NCBI RefSeq assembly: GCF_016107535.1
Contig: NZ_JABASQ010000002.1
Coordinates: 62,001-126,000 of the forward strand
Direction: 5' to 3'
DNA length: 64,000 nucleotides
Source: Psychrobacter cibarius
GTDB taxonomy: Bacteria; Pseudomonadota; Gammaproteobacteria; Pseudomonadales; Moraxellaceae
Part shown: positions 28,171 to 37,691 of the stretch, piece by piece
Numbering within the stretch: the stretch's first letter is position 1
Layout of the letters: each line of letters starts with the position of its first letter
Notes under the pieces: model-generated
What the model saw: only the letters and a program-made list of their open reading frames with translations
The model's database searches: none
What the model was told of the DNA's origin: nothing
Position numbers and translations under genes: made by a program

Positions 28171-28859
28171 CAAATAAATTAACTCATCAGCGTGGTGTTG
28201 GTTTGATAGAGGTGTTAGTCGCCGTATTATTGCTATCTGTTGCAGTATTAGGCTTTAGCGCACTACAAGTACGAGCCGTCAGTGCAACAGATGAAAGTCT
28301 TGTACGAACTAAGTCTTTAACGGTGGTTCGTAACTTGGCTGAAGTAATGCGTGCTTATCCTGAGGCTTATGTTACTGGTAGCGGTACAACCTTTACTAGT
28401 TCTGCTTCAGATGTTTCGGGGGCAACACCAACTATACAAGCTGTTATGAGTAGCCCAGCTACTAATACGGTCACTGTTTCTAGTAACAAAACCAAGGCTG
28501 ATGGGACGATTGTTAAGGATACCAAAACAATTTCGATCTTGGCTTCAGGTGCCAATTGTCTCTCTACAGAAGTTGAAACAGTCAGTGGTAAAAAGATACC
28601 AAAACAGCCCTGTAGTATAGATCAGCTTGCTGCTCGAGATGCCTTGATGGTCAAAAAAATAGCGGCTGATGAAGAGATTAAGCTTGCGATTACGACATGT
28701 CCAGGTACATCAGCAGAAGCTATTCAACAGCAGATGTGTATCGTTACTGCATGGAACGATACAAAAGCTATTATGAGTGATAGCGATACAAAGGCTTGCG
28801 CGACAAATAATGGGGTATATAAAACTGGCAGTCACTGTCTGATATCGGAGGCTTACTAA
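28164..28859 (+). CDS. pilV: Minor pilin PilV
   Basis: PilV is a core minor pilin needed for pilus priming. The leader is HQRG, followed by VGLIEVLVAVLLLSVAVLGF and the PilV signature LQVRAVSATDESL.RTKSLTV..LAEVMRAYPEAY. Valine at mature +1 in place of phenylalanine and the 'GLIEVL' pattern are usual for PilV. Four or more cysteines in the C-terminal half suggest disulfides. ATG 28164 overlaps the end of fimT (ATGCTAA), and its TAA overlaps the pilW ATG by one base, indicating translational coupling. Confidence 0.85.
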   Translation: MLTNKLTHQRGVGLIEVLVAVLLLSVAVLGFSALQVRAVSATDESLVRTKSLTVVRNLAEVMRAYPEAYVTGSGTTFTSSASDVSGATPTIQAVMSSPATNTVTVSSNKTKADGTIVKDTKTISILASGANCLSTEVETVSGKKIPKQPCSIDQLAARDALMVKKIAADEEIKLAITTCPGTSAEAIQQQMCIVTAWNDTKAIMSDSDTKACATNNGVYKTGSHCLISEAY

Positions 28860-29800
28860 TGATTGAGCAAAACCAAACAAGTCATCATCAGCTTAACCGT
28901 TATCCAGCAGCTGTATCAGGCTTCACGCTTATTGAGCTTATGATTTCTTTAGTACTGGGCCTACTCATTTCTGCTGCAGTCATGCAAGTGTATTTAATCA
29001 ATACTCGAACCATCACAGTGCAGCAGAGTGCATCAGAAGTACAAGACAGTACTATTTTCGCCATGCAAGCATTGGAAGATCATATTCGAATTACTAACTT
29101 AGGTAATCCCATTACTAGTATTAATGATAAAACCAATCACGGTGGTGTGGTTTTAACAAAAAGTAATTTAGGCAGTGGTAATACCACTGATGTTAAATAT
29201 TTTACGGCTAGCACTGGCAGTACAGATTGGACTGGGTTATCTAATATAGACAGTATTGGCAGTGATCAACTGACTATCCAATATAAAAATATCACTCCAA
29301 ATCTATTATATGATTGTGAAGGAACTGAAGTGGCAGCCAACAGCAATGATTGGGTTGTTGAACGTTACTTTATACGTTCATCTGGCAATACAACAGGGGA
29401 GCTTGCTCTAGCTTGTGATGCTGGACGCGTTAATGATACTGGTATTGTTACTTCTGTTTTCACCGGCAGTGGTGAGATTATCGTACCCACGATAGAACAA
29501 TTTAAGGTGCTACTAGGTACTCAGACAGGTGTCGATGAATTAACCTACCTGCCAGCTAAGACATACTTAGAGTTGACAGATAAACCGTCGATTACCACTG
29601 TCAAGATCGGTGTTATTGTCCGCAGTGATACGCCTTTAATAGCAGATGCTGATAAAGAAACATTTACCCTTCTTGGTAAAGAGCAAACACTGAAAGCTGA
29701 CAGTACACGTAAGAAATACTATCGCCGTAGTTATGAGTCAACCGTTTTGTTACGTAATGCTCGTGTCATGGCTTTGACGGGCGTCTCGGCTAGTAAATAG
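28859..29800 (+). CDS. pilW: Minor pilin PilW
   Basis: The 313-residue PilW-type prepilin has a 21-residue leader before [20 protein letters not shown], then MQVYLINTRTITVQQSASEV and the family segment ...AMQALEDHIRITNLGNP. The C-terminal part includes LPAKTYLELTDKPSITTVKI and a long YRRSYESTVLLRNAR ending typical of PilW. It would sit in the pilus tip complex with PilV, PilX, FimT and PilE. Start ATG 28859 is within TAATG coupling to pilV. Confidence 0.85.
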   Translation: MIEQNQTSHHQLNRYPAAVSGFTLIELMISLVLGLLISAAVMQVYLINTRTITVQQSASEVQDSTIFAMQALEDHIRITNLGNPITSINDKTNHGGVVLTKSNLGSGNTTDVKYFTASTGSTDWTGLSNIDSIGSDQLTIQYKNITPNLLYDCEGTEVAANSNDWVVERYFIRSSGNTTGELALACDAGRVNDTGIVTSVFTGSGEIIVPTIEQFKVLLGTQTGVDELTYLPAKTYLELTDKPSITTVKIGVIVRSDTPLIADADKETFTLLGKEQTLKADSTRKKYYRRSYESTVLLRNARVMALTGVSASK

Positions 29801-29828
29801 TTGTGCAACATTATAAGAAGAGAATAAT

Positions 29829-30659
29829 ATGTCAAATACTCAGCAGTCTTATTATCCAAGAGTGTCTCTGTCCAGTCAGCAAGGCGCAGTATTGATCGTG
29901 GTATTACTGTTTTTAGTATTGATCATATTAGCGGGCGTTATCGCTGTTAAGCAAAGTACGACTGACCTGCGACTAGCCACCAGTGACCAAATCAATACCT
30001 TGCTATTACAGTCAGCAGATAACGCCAATCAGAATATTGAACAAAGTATCAATGGCAGTAGTAGTGCCAGTATTTATGACGATATGCTGTCACGTAGTGG
30101 CCCGTTTGGGCACTTCATCTTAGATACCAGTAGCACCAACCATGAATATGTTTTTTGTTTCCGTCCTCGTAGTCTGTTTTTTGACATTAATAAGACAACC
30201 ATTACTGTACCTGGTGGGGGTAATATACTAGGCGCTGGCAAAGGCTATTGTAATCCTGCTAAATCTGCTGATTATGTCAGCGAACGTAATGCGAGCATGA
30301 CCCAAGTAAATATATCACTGACACCACCAAGTGCTAGCAATGAAGCATTTGGTAGTTATACGATTGGTCAAGACAGTGGCACAATTTCCAGTCAAGCGTT
30401 TATGTTTGATATCAACAGCACTTCTGTATTACCTGCTTATGCTGATCCAAAGGTTAATGGTAAAGATTGTTTTGAGCAGACTAGTAAAGTCGATAGCGTT
30501 AGCAATAAAGACAACACTATTGGTGGTTGCATGATAAAAGCTGGTGTTCCCAGTAAAGTCTTGTATGAAAAGGCTAATGTAGAGAATAAATCAGAGCGTA
30601 CACAGTGTGTTGACTTTGGTAAAGGCAGTGGCCTACGTTGTACGCTTCCTTCTACCTAA
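29829..30659 (+). CDS. pilX: Minor pilin PilX
   Basis: PilX-type protein of 276 residues. The N-terminal PilX signature is visible: SSQQGAVLIVVLLFLVLIIL, then AGVIAVKQSTTDLRLATSDQ and INTLLLQSADNANQNIEQSI. The mature protein lacks glutamate +5, as is usual for PilX/GspK-like tip proteins (QQGAVLIV rather than GFTLIE). The remainder is polar with cysteines spread through residues 100-275. It lies between pilW and pilY1, the conserved position. Confidence 0.85.
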   Translation: MSNTQQSYYPRVSLSSQQGAVLIVVLLFLVLIILAGVIAVKQSTTDLRLATSDQINTLLLQSADNANQNIEQSINGSSSASIYDDMLSRSGPFGHFILDTSSTNHEYVFCFRPRSLFFDINKTTITVPGGGNILGAGKGYCNPAKSADYVSERNASMTQVNISLTPPSASNEAFGSYTIGQDSGTISSQAFMFDINSTSVLPAYADPKVNGKDCFEQTSKVDSVSNKDNTIGGCMIKAGVPSKVLYEKANVENKSERTQCVDFGKGSGLRCTLPST

Positions 30660-30768
30660 TACTCGTCACTAGCAACTATTTTATAGACAAAAAATCTGTG
30701 CAGCTGACCATCGGGATATGATTGACATATGGTTAGCAAATTGAATTGACACATATAAGGAATAGGTC

Positions 30769-33700
30769 ATGCAACATGTATATAGCAAAAGGTCTAACCG
30801 ACAGTCATGGCCTATCAAAGCTTTAGCGATAGCGGTGGTCATAGGGCTGACTGGTACGGTGACTCAAGCCGCTACTGTCAATAGAAAGCCGATAGGTGAC
30901 TTGGAGATTTATGCACCAGCCAAACCAGGCACCGCGACCATTTTTATGATGTTGGATACCTCAGGTAGTATGGGTGATGGTTTCATAGACGATGATTATG
31001 GAAACTCGTTCCGAAATTGTCGTACCAGCTCCGTGAGTTCAGAAAAAATCAATGCGGTTATCTATAAGCGTAAGCTTGATCCATCTGCTGAAGACGGGTT
31101 ACTTCGAGATGTAGATGGTAATACGGTTAAAGACTTCCAAAATAAATACGCGACCATCAGTTTCACGCCTAGTGGTTGTACTGTTAATCGTGTGACAAGA
31201 TATTCTAGATTGGTGCGTTTACAAATAGCCCTTATTGAATTGTTAGCAGATGATGTCTATAAATCAGATAATAGTTTAAAAGACACTGGTTCATTAGCGG
31301 ACGACTATGAAATAGGCTTAGGTAACTATAGCTATAAAGGAGATGGTCGCTCAGGCGTGGTTGTTGTACCAACTAAAGCACTGACAGCTGAACAACGTGC
31401 CAAATTGATTGAATCAACGAAAGATTTACAAGCAACCGGTGGTACACCAACCTCACATGCTCTAGCAGAGTCCGGGGCTTATATGATGGGTACTACAACG
31501 GCACCTGACATAAAAATCGTTGGTGAGCGTGGCGTAAGTGGAAACTACTACCAGTACCGTAAATGTGAAAAAAACGCCGATTCACTATCACTTGACACTG
31601 GTCTCAATAAATACGTCTATACGTGCAGTACTTGGGGTTCTTGGTCATGGGATCAATCTATCCTGCCCAGTTATGATTCTACAGTCAATACTGGTTATTA
31701 CGACCGTCTTTATTATCAAGGTAGCGACAATAGAGATAGCGGTTTCAATGACTCAGTAGAGACAGCCAAAACTCAAGGTAAAAATAGCTATAAGTCTCCT
31801 TTAAACCCAAAAGAATGTAGTGGAAATGGCATCTATCTGTTAACGGATGGTGAGCCGAATGGTAGTAGCAACGATAGATCGAAAACATTAATGAATACCT
31901 CATTATTAGGGGCTACATCACCATTGTCAGTCAGTAGTTGTAATGGTCTATCTGGTGGTAGCAGCAACGGTGCTTGGGGGTGTATGGCTGACTATGCAGA
32001 AGTATTACGTAACCCAGCCAATAACCCTCTTGGGTTGCCGATAAAAACCGCCACTGTTGGTTTTGGTAAAGCCTTTGATGGACTGACAGGCAAACGCTCT
32101 ATCGTTATCGATGGAAAAACGAAAGAAGTCACAGACTGTGATAGTGGTAGAAGTGTAAACGCGAATACTCGGAATTTATGTAAACTGGGTGAGCGTAAAG
32201 GTGACAATGAAGTCAAAACCTTTGGTGATGGCGGTTTTTACTATACCGAAGAGTCAGCAGATATTGCTGCCAGTATTGTTGATTTTGCCTCAGGCTTGGT
32301 ACAGATAATCAATACGGCACCTTCAGGTACTATTACTATTCCAGAGGATCCTTATCGCGCAGCAAACCAACTACCCTATGCCTATCTACCGATGCTCGAT
32401 CCTAGTATTGCTTCAGCAGCCAGTATTTGGAGAGGCAACCTTAAGAAGTATGAGCTGAATAAAGGCACGCTATTCGGTAATAGCAGCAAACTGCTATACA
32501 AAGATGTCGCAGGTAACCTTGATGAGAAAACTCAAGATCTATGGCAAACTGCTGATTTCAAAGTAGAAGGCAGTATAGCCAACAATAATATTACCGCTGG
32601 TGGTGTTTATGCGCAATTGCGTACACCAAGCTCAAGCCTTGGTAGTGTTCGTAGCCTTTATGTTGAGGACTATACTTCGAGTGGTAATACCACACCGATT
32701 TTACGTAAATTGAGTGTGGATAGTAGCGGTAAGCCGCAAGGGTTTGACAAGCTAATAGATACAGGAGCGTACAGTCAGCTAAATCAACGCCGCTTACTGA
32801 GCTTTTTAGGTTTTACCAGTGTATTAACCAACGATGGACAGCCTACCTCCACGACAGAGGTGAAAAATTTAGTACTGACTCGTCCAACGAATGAAACTAA
32901 AGTTTTGGGCGGAGTGGTACATTCTAAGCCTGAAGCGATCTCCTATAGCGCTACTTTAGATGATAACGGGCGTATTACTGATACCCGTGATGATTATGTT
33001 TTATTTGGTTCTATGGACGGTGCCTTGCATTTGGTTGATGCTGATGATGGCAAAGAAGAAGTGGCTATCATCCCGAGGTCTATGTTGATTGCCCAACCAG
33101 AAGCGTTAGTAGATGGTTCGATTAGAGATAGAGTGGGCGAACCTTACTTTGGCGTTGATGCACCGTGGTTGGTAACAACGGATTACAACTTTGATTTGCC
33201 TGGAAAGCAGGTAAAAGTAGAAGAGGTAGCAGGTGAGAAAGGTATGTTTGCCTATGGCGGTCTAAGAATGGGCGGTGAGGCTTTTTACGGGATGAATATT
33301 AGTAAAAAAGCTGAACCAAAAATGCTGTTTACCATTACTAAAGCAGGACTGAGTTCAACCACGACTGCTAAATCTAACACTGTCGGTTTTGAGCGTCTAG
33401 GTCAAATTTGGAACAAACCAACATCAGCCAAAATTCGTATGAGTAAGGATGCTGACCCTATCAATGTACTAGTGTTTGGTGGTGGTTATGATATGAAATA
33501 CGAAGATGATAGCTATGTACCAACAGCTAGTGCGCCTGCGAAAGGTAATGCTATCTATGTGATTAACGCCCAATCAGGTGAACTGATATGGTCGACCAGT
33601 GGTGAGTCAGGCAGTACAAAGAATATCAAAACCGACAAGATGATCAATAGTATGGTTGGTGGTATTACTGTACTTGATAGAGACAACGATGGTCTTATGG

Positions 33701-34734
33701 ATCATTTATATGCAGCTGATTTGGGCGGACAAGTATTCCGTGCTGATTTTGAGAATGCTCGTCCTGAAAAATATGGTTTTACTGAAGTGGCCAGTTTCTC
33801 AAATAAGCGTGTTACACGAGTGCTTAATGCCGCACCTAGCACTGAGGCTTTTAAAAAATATGCGTATCGTTTCTATGATCGCCCCATCGTTAGTTTTTAT
33901 CGTAATGAAGGGATTAGTGGGCAAACCATTGCTAATAATGGCAAGCTCTTTGCGTTAGTCAACGTTATCTCAGGTAATCGTAGTGCACCTTTATCTACTT
34001 TGCGTAACAATAATGACTACGCCAACCGTGTCTACGGCATCATTGACACCGATATTACCAACGCTGATTTATACAAAAGTGGATTTACGCCTGTAGCGCA
34101 AAATCTAACAGAAGGTGAACTGGTTAACTTAGCGACTACCCTTGGTGCTTCTCCTTCTGAAGCGCAGAAAAATGCTGCCAAGGTAAATATGATCAAAGGA
34201 AGTAAACAGGGGTGGTATTATCCGTTGACGAGATTCGATGGATACAACAATGTTAGGCATAATAAAGGCGTTGGTGATAGTGCAGTCATCAACAACTTGC
34301 TATATACCACGGTTTATAATCCAGATAAGCAATACGGTACAGTGGCTAGCTGTGCAGCTAAGATATCGGGTGGCTCAGAGCGTCAATTATACTGCCTACC
34401 TTATGGTGTTTGTATGGATAGCACTTCAGTATCAGGAACGGGTGGCTATATACCTGCTGGTCAGGGTATTCAGGAATTGACCCTTGGCGCATACGACAAG
34501 GACAATACAGACGTCAAAATATTGATAGGTACAACGACCATTACTGATCGTATAGAAGCAGCTAATCGTGCAGGGTACGGTTTGGATGGTATAAAGAACG
34601 ATAGTAATATCAAAGACTTGTACCCAGGGGAGCCGAGTCGTCCTACACAGGCAACAGGTGATGGTACGGCTGCTGAGTTTTTATTCAATGAGCGCTATAC
34701 TCTACAACCGCGAGCATGGTATGAAAGAAAGTAA
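30769..34734 (+). CDS. pilY1: PilY1 pilus tip-associated protein
   Basis: PilY1 combines adhesion, surface sensing and control of pilus extension and retraction. The 1321 residues contain a signal peptide (to about TQA, residue 34), an N-terminal von Willebrand A-type domain with the MIDAS motif DTSGS (63-67), and a C-terminal PilC-type beta-propeller. A calcium loop DRDNDGLMD spans residues 970-978, followed by LYAADLGGQVFRADF, as in P. aeruginosa PilY1. The segment ICLLTDGEPNG-like (GIYLLTDGEPNGSSNDR) belongs to the vWA fold. It follows pilX by 109 bases and precedes two PilE-type genes. Confidence 0.93.
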   Translation: MQHVYSKRSNRQSWPIKALAIAVVIGLTGTVTQAATVNRKPIGDLEIYAPAKPGTATIFMMLDTSGSMGDGFIDDDYGNSFRNCRTSSVSSEKINAVIYKRKLDPSAEDGLLRDVDGNTVKDFQNKYATISFTPSGCTVNRVTRYSRLVRLQIALIELLADDVYKSDNSLKDTGSLADDYEIGLGNYSYKGDGRSGVVVVPTKALTAEQRAKLIESTKDLQATGGTPTSHALAESGAYMMGTTTAPDIKIVGERGVSGNYYQYRKCEKNADSLSLDTGLNKYVYTCSTWGSWSWDQSILPSYDSTVNTGYYDRLYYQGSDNRDSGFNDSVETAKTQGKNSYKSPLNPKECSGNGIYLLTDGEPNGSSNDRSKTLMNTSLLGATSPLSVSSCNGLSGGSSNGAWGCMADYAEVLRNPANNPLGLPIKTATVGFGKAFDGLTGKRSIVIDGKTKEVTDCDSGRSVNANTRNLCKLGERKGDNEVKTFGDGGFYYTEESADIAASIVDFASGLVQIINTAPSGTITIPEDPYRAANQLPYAYLPMLDPSIASAASIWRGNLKKYELNKGTLFGNSSKLLYKDVAGNLDEKTQDLWQTADFKVEGSIANNNITAGGVYAQLRTPSSSLGSVRSLYVEDYTSSGNTTPILRKLSVDSSGKPQGFDKLIDTGAYSQLNQRRLLSFLGFTSVLTNDGQPTSTTEVKNLVLTRPTNETKVLGGVVHSKPEAISYSATLDDNGRITDTRDDYVLFGSMDGALHLVDADDGKEEVAIIPRSMLIAQPEALVDGSIRDRVGEPYFGVDAPWLVTTDYNFDLPGKQVKVEEVAGEKGMFAYGGLRMGGEAFYGMNISKKAEPKMLFTITKAGLSSTTTAKSNTVGFERLGQIWNKPTSAKIRMSKDADPINVLVFGGGYDMKYEDDSYVPTASAPAKGNAIYVINAQSGELIWSTSGESGSTKNIKTDKMINSMVGGITVLDRDNDGLMDHLYAADLGGQVFRADFENARPEKYGFTEVASFSNKRVTRVLNAAPSTEAFKKYAYRFYDRPIVSFYRNEGISGQTIANNGKLFALVNVISGNRSAPLSTLRNNNDYANRVYGIIDTDITNADLYKSGFTPVAQNLTEGELVNLATTLGASPSEAQKNAAKVNMIKGSKQGWYYPLTRFDGYNNVRHNKGVGDSAVINNLLYTTVYNPDKQYGTVASCAAKISGGSERQLYCLPYGVCMDSTSVSGTGGYIPAGQGIQELTLGAYDKDNTDVKILIGTTTITDRIEAANRAGYGLDGIKNDSNIKDLYPGEPSRPTQATGDGTAAEFLFNERYTLQPRAWYERK

Positions 34735-34789
34735 CAGCGTTAGTAGTGTAGTGATAAATGTATACATAAGCTTGCTAAGTACCATCCTT

Positions 34790-34814
34790 AGAGTCATTAA
34801 AAGTAAATGACTCT
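34790..34814. repeat. 9-bp perfect hairpin between pilY1 and the PilE-like gene
   Basis: AGAGTCATT pairs with AATGACTCT around a 7-base loop. No T run follows, so it is probably a transcript processing or stabilising structure. Confidence 0.55.
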
Positions 34815-34841
34815 ACTCGCACTCACAACAGGACACCGCGT

Positions 34842-35423
34842 ATGACCAAGTCGCCCATCAATAAGACAGTAAGTACGGTAGCGCATAGCGGTGTGCGAGG
34901 CTTTACGCTTATAGAGCTGATGATTGTCATTTTTATTGTCAGTATACTGGCTGCCATCGCTGTTCCAAGCTATCGTCAATATGCCATCTTGAATGCTGAG
35001 CGTGATGTGCAAGCAAAAATGTTGCAGACACAGATAGAGCTTGAGCGCTGGCGTTCGAGAGCGTTGAGCTATCAAGGTTTTAGACCACAAGTCATTAGTA
35101 ATAATATAGCGGCTTATCGTTATGATGAAAATGATAATAAGACTATCTATGTACCAGACGGTAGTGATGCAAGCAATTATCGCTATAAAATTGCACTGGT
35201 TGACGGTGGTGACACGAGTAAATCCCTTGTGACAACTGCCTCAGCTGGTAGTGTGGATAGCATTACTGGTCGTCGATGGAAAATGTTAGCCACACCGAAC
35301 AGTTCGGGGATTACGAAAGGTGCCAATTATATCGTATTGACCAGTACAGGCCTGCATTGTCAAAATATCAGCAGTATTGATATTGCAGCGACTGACTGTG
35401 GTGCTGGACAGGAGACGTGGTAA
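34842..35423 (+). CDS. PilE-like minor pilin
   Basis: A 193-residue prepilin with a 20-residue leader ending RG, then [20 protein letters not shown] and VPSYRQYAILNAERDVQAKM, the helical region common to PilE. The C-terminal part (about 110-193) is polar with a cysteine pair (LHCQNIS and ATDCG). It resembles the first of two PilE-type genes often found after pilY1. It overlaps the next gene (TAATG), so the two are translated together. Confidence 0.82.
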   Translation: MTKSPINKTVSTVAHSGVRGFTLIELMIVIFIVSILAAIAVPSYRQYAILNAERDVQAKMLQTQIELERWRSRALSYQGFRPQVISNNIAAYRYDENDNKTIYVPDGSDASNYRYKIALVDGGDTSKSLVTTASAGSVDSITGRRWKMLATPNSSGITKGANYIVLTSTGLHCQNISSIDIAATDCGAGQETW

Positions 35424-35878
35424 TGCTAGCAAGTTTTAATAAATGTCATCCATTATGGAAAAATAAACTAATGCATCAGCGTGGTTTTACGTTGGTAGAA
35501 GTTATGATTGTCGTCGCTATCATCGGTGTATTGGCGGCAATTGCCTATCCAAACTATCAGCGCTATGTCATGAAGTCTAAACGCACGGATATGATGAGTG
35601 AAATGCACAATATTGCATCACAGATTCAAAGTCGTAAATTGGTAGAAGGTAGCTACAGCAATGCTTTAGTGACGGGACTGGGTGGCGACTTTCCTAAACA
35701 AGGCAATGCGCTCTATACCATCAGCTTTACCCCCAATCCGCTCACTTCCGAGTGGCGCATCATTGCCACGCCAAAAGCTGGCAGCCAAATGGCAAATGAT
35801 GGAACGCTCAGTCTTAATTATCAAAATAATAAGTGTCGCGGCAGCGTCTGCGGTACTGGAGATGATTGGAATGACTAG
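35423..35878 (+). CDS. pilE: Minor pilin PilE
   Basis: A 151-residue prepilin with leader MLASF...MHQRG followed by FTLVEVMIVVAIIGVLAAIA, YPNYQRYVMKSKRTDMMSEM and the PilE-type C-terminal pattern YTISFTP...SEWRIIATPK...NDGTLSLNYQNNKCRGSVCG. ATG 35423 overlaps the previous stop; GGAG lies eight bases upstream. It is the last gene of the minor pilin operon. Confidence 0.87.
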   Translation: MLASFNKCHPLWKNKLMHQRGFTLVEVMIVVAIIGVLAAIAYPNYQRYVMKSKRTDMMSEMHNIASQIQSRKLVEGSYSNALVTGLGGDFPKQGNALYTISFTPNPLTSEWRIIATPKAGSQMANDGTLSLNYQNNKCRGSVCGTGDDWND

Positions 35879-35910
35879 GAAAATATCTCTATGTATAAAT
35901 TAAGCTGACA

Positions 35911-35966
35911 AAAATTGTCAGTAAGACTTACCTTTTACTACCTATAATAGGTGAACTGACAATTTT
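35911..35966. terminator. Long inverted repeat, possible terminator of the minor pilin operon
   Basis: AAAATTGTCAGT (35911-35922) and ACTGACAATTTT (35955-35966) form a 12-bp stem with smaller internal pairing. A nested hairpin CTGACA/TGTCAG lies at about 35905-35921. The T run is short. Confidence 0.4.
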
Positions 35967-36081
35967 CAGTAGGGTAAGCGTAACATTATCTGTCAATTAC
36001 TATTAGAGTCATCATTTTTTATGCAAAAATAGTAATAATAATCGGGTACTTAGCACGCATGTACATTATAGCCATTATTTT

Positions 36082-36097
36082 TGGCACGTTATATGCA
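36082..36097 (+). promoter_or_regulatory. Sigma-54 (RpoN) promoter of the major pilin gene
   Basis: TGGCACGTTATATGCA matches the -24/-12 consensus TGGCACRNNNNTTGCW at all but one fixed position. The invariant GG (36083-36084) and GC (36095-36096) are exactly ten bases apart. It lies 100 bases before the pilA ATG. RpoN with the PilS-PilR pair controls pilA in Pseudomonas and Moraxella. Confidence 0.85.
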
Positions 36098-36197
36098 ACA
36101 TCTCCTATAAGAGAAACAAACATATTATATTACTAAAGATAAAATGCGGCTGTATTAAAAGCAGCCATTTATCTTTATATACCCTAAAGGAGTTCTT

Positions 36198-36629
36198 ATG
36201 AACACTGCTCAAAAAGGTTTTACCTTAATCGAACTAATGATCGTTATTGCTATTATCGGTATTCTAGCTGCGATCGCTATTCCTCAGTATCAGAACTATA
36301 TTGCTAAGTCGCAAGTATCTGTCGGATTAGCTGACATAACTGCGGGCAAAATAAATACCGAATCGCAGCTTGCGGAAGGTATAGATGCAGATATTACTAC
36401 TGCAGAGGCAGTTGGCTTACCAGAAAAGTCAACAGCATGTTCTGCAATTAGTGCATCAGTTACTGCAGCAGATGGTTCTGCAGAGCTAGAATGTACATTA
36501 CAAGGAACTTCCCAGATCAGTGGTGAATCTATCACATGGACTCGTACTGCAGATGCTCCTGGAGCTAGTGGAGTATGGACTTGTACTACAACCGTTGATG
36601 ATAAGTTATCACCTAAAGCTTGTATCTAA
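36198..36629 (+). CDS. pilA: Type IV major pilin PilA
   Basis: The major subunit of the type IVa pilus, cut by the prepilin peptidase and methylated. The short leader MNTAQKG precedes [20 protein letters not shown] and [13 protein letters not shown], an almost canonical N-terminal helix. Length 143 fits. Four cysteines occur at 81, 99, 129 and 142; the last two would close the C-terminal D-region loop (WTC...KAC). A strong ribosome site (AAAGGAGTT) precedes ATG 36198, a sigma-54 promoter lies upstream and a perfect terminator downstream, so it is a highly expressed single-gene unit. Confidence 0.93.
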   Translation: MNTAQKGFTLIELMIVIAIIGILAAIAIPQYQNYIAKSQVSVGLADITAGKINTESQLAEGIDADITTAEAVGLPEKSTACSAISASVTAADGSAELECTLQGTSQISGESITWTRTADAPGASGVWTCTTTVDDKLSPKACI

Positions 36630-36671
36630 AATATAGTGATTTTGTTGTAGATATATTATTTATAAATAATT

Positions 36672-36701
36672 AAAGCCAAACATATATGTTTGGCTTTTTT
36701 A
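36672..36701 (+). terminator. Rho-independent terminator of pilA
   Basis: AAAGCCAAACATATATGTTTGGCTTTTTT: a near-perfect palindrome with a T run. Confidence 0.92.
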
Positions 36702-36778
36702 TTGTCTATTAAATATATTAAACCATAATGACATCATGCATGCACTAATAGATATATGACCTTGGAGCTATTGCCACT

Positions 36779-37225
36779 ATGAACTTAACTTTGAATTCTC
36801 ATTCTGATTCGCAGTCTGGTTTCACGTCAATAGAGCTAATGATAGTGATTGCGATAATTGGTATTCTTGCTGCGATAGCTACTATAAGCTATCAGACGCA
36901 AGTTAGACAATCTCAATTAGCCTCTATACATCATGAACTAAATCAATTTCGATTACCGTATCAGATATTGGCAGATCAGGGAGCAGGAGTGATAGGTTAT
37001 TCACCTACAGAGATGAATATACGAGCGAAGACGAATTATTGTCAATTCAGCGTTACAGCACCCAATACTGGTACTAAAACTGAAAATGCAGTCATTTGTC
37101 AAATACAAAATTTAAATTATGTGCAAGGTGAGACTCTTAGCCTTGATCGTAACGCTGATGGAGTTTGGCAGTGTAGAGCTTCAGCAGGTATTTCAAATAA
37201 ATATTTACCTTGGGCATGCCAGTAA
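36779..37225 (+). CDS. Second, divergent type IV pilin
   Basis: A 148-residue pilin with leader ending QSG (residue 14), then [20 protein letters not shown]. The +3 residue is Ser where Leu is usual, glutamate +5 is kept, and the helix continues TISYQTQVRQSQ, lacking the proline of IPQYQ. The C-terminal end GVWQC...PWAC mirrors PilA's GVWTC...KAC, and the four cysteines (88, 107, 122, 147) have similar spacing, so it is a PilA paralogue rather than a minor pilin of the pilY1 cluster. It has its own leader after the pilA terminator, with GGAG about 11 bases before the ATG. No second sigma-54 site was seen. It may be an alternative or accessory subunit; that is inference. Confidence 0.8.
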   Translation: MNLTLNSHSDSQSGFTSIELMIVIAIIGILAAIATISYQTQVRQSQLASIHHELNQFRLPYQILADQGAGVIGYSPTEMNIRAKTNYCQFSVTAPNTGTKTENAVICQIQNLNYVQGETLSLDRNADGVWQCRASAGISNKYLPWACQ

Positions 37226-37263
37226 ATTTTATCAAGATAATATATAAAATTACTAGTAATAAG

Positions 37264-37303
37264 AAATCGACATAGTAGCATATCGCTATTAGGTCGATTT
37301 TTA
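37264..37303. terminator. Terminator between the second pilin and fdxA
   Basis: AAATCGACATAGTAG pairs with CTATTAGGTCGATTT with two mismatches, followed by TT. It lies between convergent genes. Confidence 0.7.
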
Positions 37304-37336
37304 TTATCTCAAAAAATTAAGTGCTTTAATAAAACG

Positions 37337-37660
37337 TTACTTCTCTAAATACTGAATCTTACCTTCCACACCATCCCACTTTTCAGCTTCTGGCAACTGA
37401 CCTTTCATCTCAGTGATGTTTGGCCATTTTTGTGCCAGCTCTTCGTTTAGCTGAGTAAACATCTCTTGCCCTTTTGGTACTTCATCTTCTGAGAAGATAG
37501 CATTGGCGGGACATTCAGGCTCACATAGCGCACAGTCGATGCACTCATCAGGATCGATGACGAGGAAGTTCGGGCCTTCATAAAAGCAGTCCACAGGACA
37601 GACTTCCACACAGTCGGTGTATTTGCAAAGAATGCAGTTATCTGTAACGACAAAGGTCAT
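37337..37660 (-). CDS. fdxA: 7Fe-8S ferredoxin FdxA
   Basis: A 107-residue ferredoxin with the FdxA arrangement: C9, C12, C17, C21 and C25 ([17 protein letters not shown]) and a second [12 protein letters not shown] group, together holding one [3Fe-4S] and one [4Fe-4S] cluster. The length equals Azotobacter vinelandii ferredoxin I, and the C-terminal extension ending KIQYLEK is characteristic. It is a cytoplasmic low-potential electron carrier; the partner is unknown. Order fdxA-mutS occurs in other gammaproteobacteria. The upstream space between fdxA and mutS contains a MITE-like repeat. Confidence 0.95.
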   Translation of the reverse strand: MTFVVTDNCILCKYTDCVEVCPVDCFYEGPNFLVIDPDECIDCALCEPECPANAIFSEDEVPKGQEMFTQLNEELAQKWPNITEMKGQLPEAEKWDGVEGKIQYLEK

Positions 37661-37691
37661 AGTGAGGTCTACCTGTTATTGGATTGGCTAA

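Noticed and set aside
30735..30765. AAATTGAATTGAC near pilY1 as a MITE remnant
   Set aside because: 13-base match only, no second end and no internal similarity.
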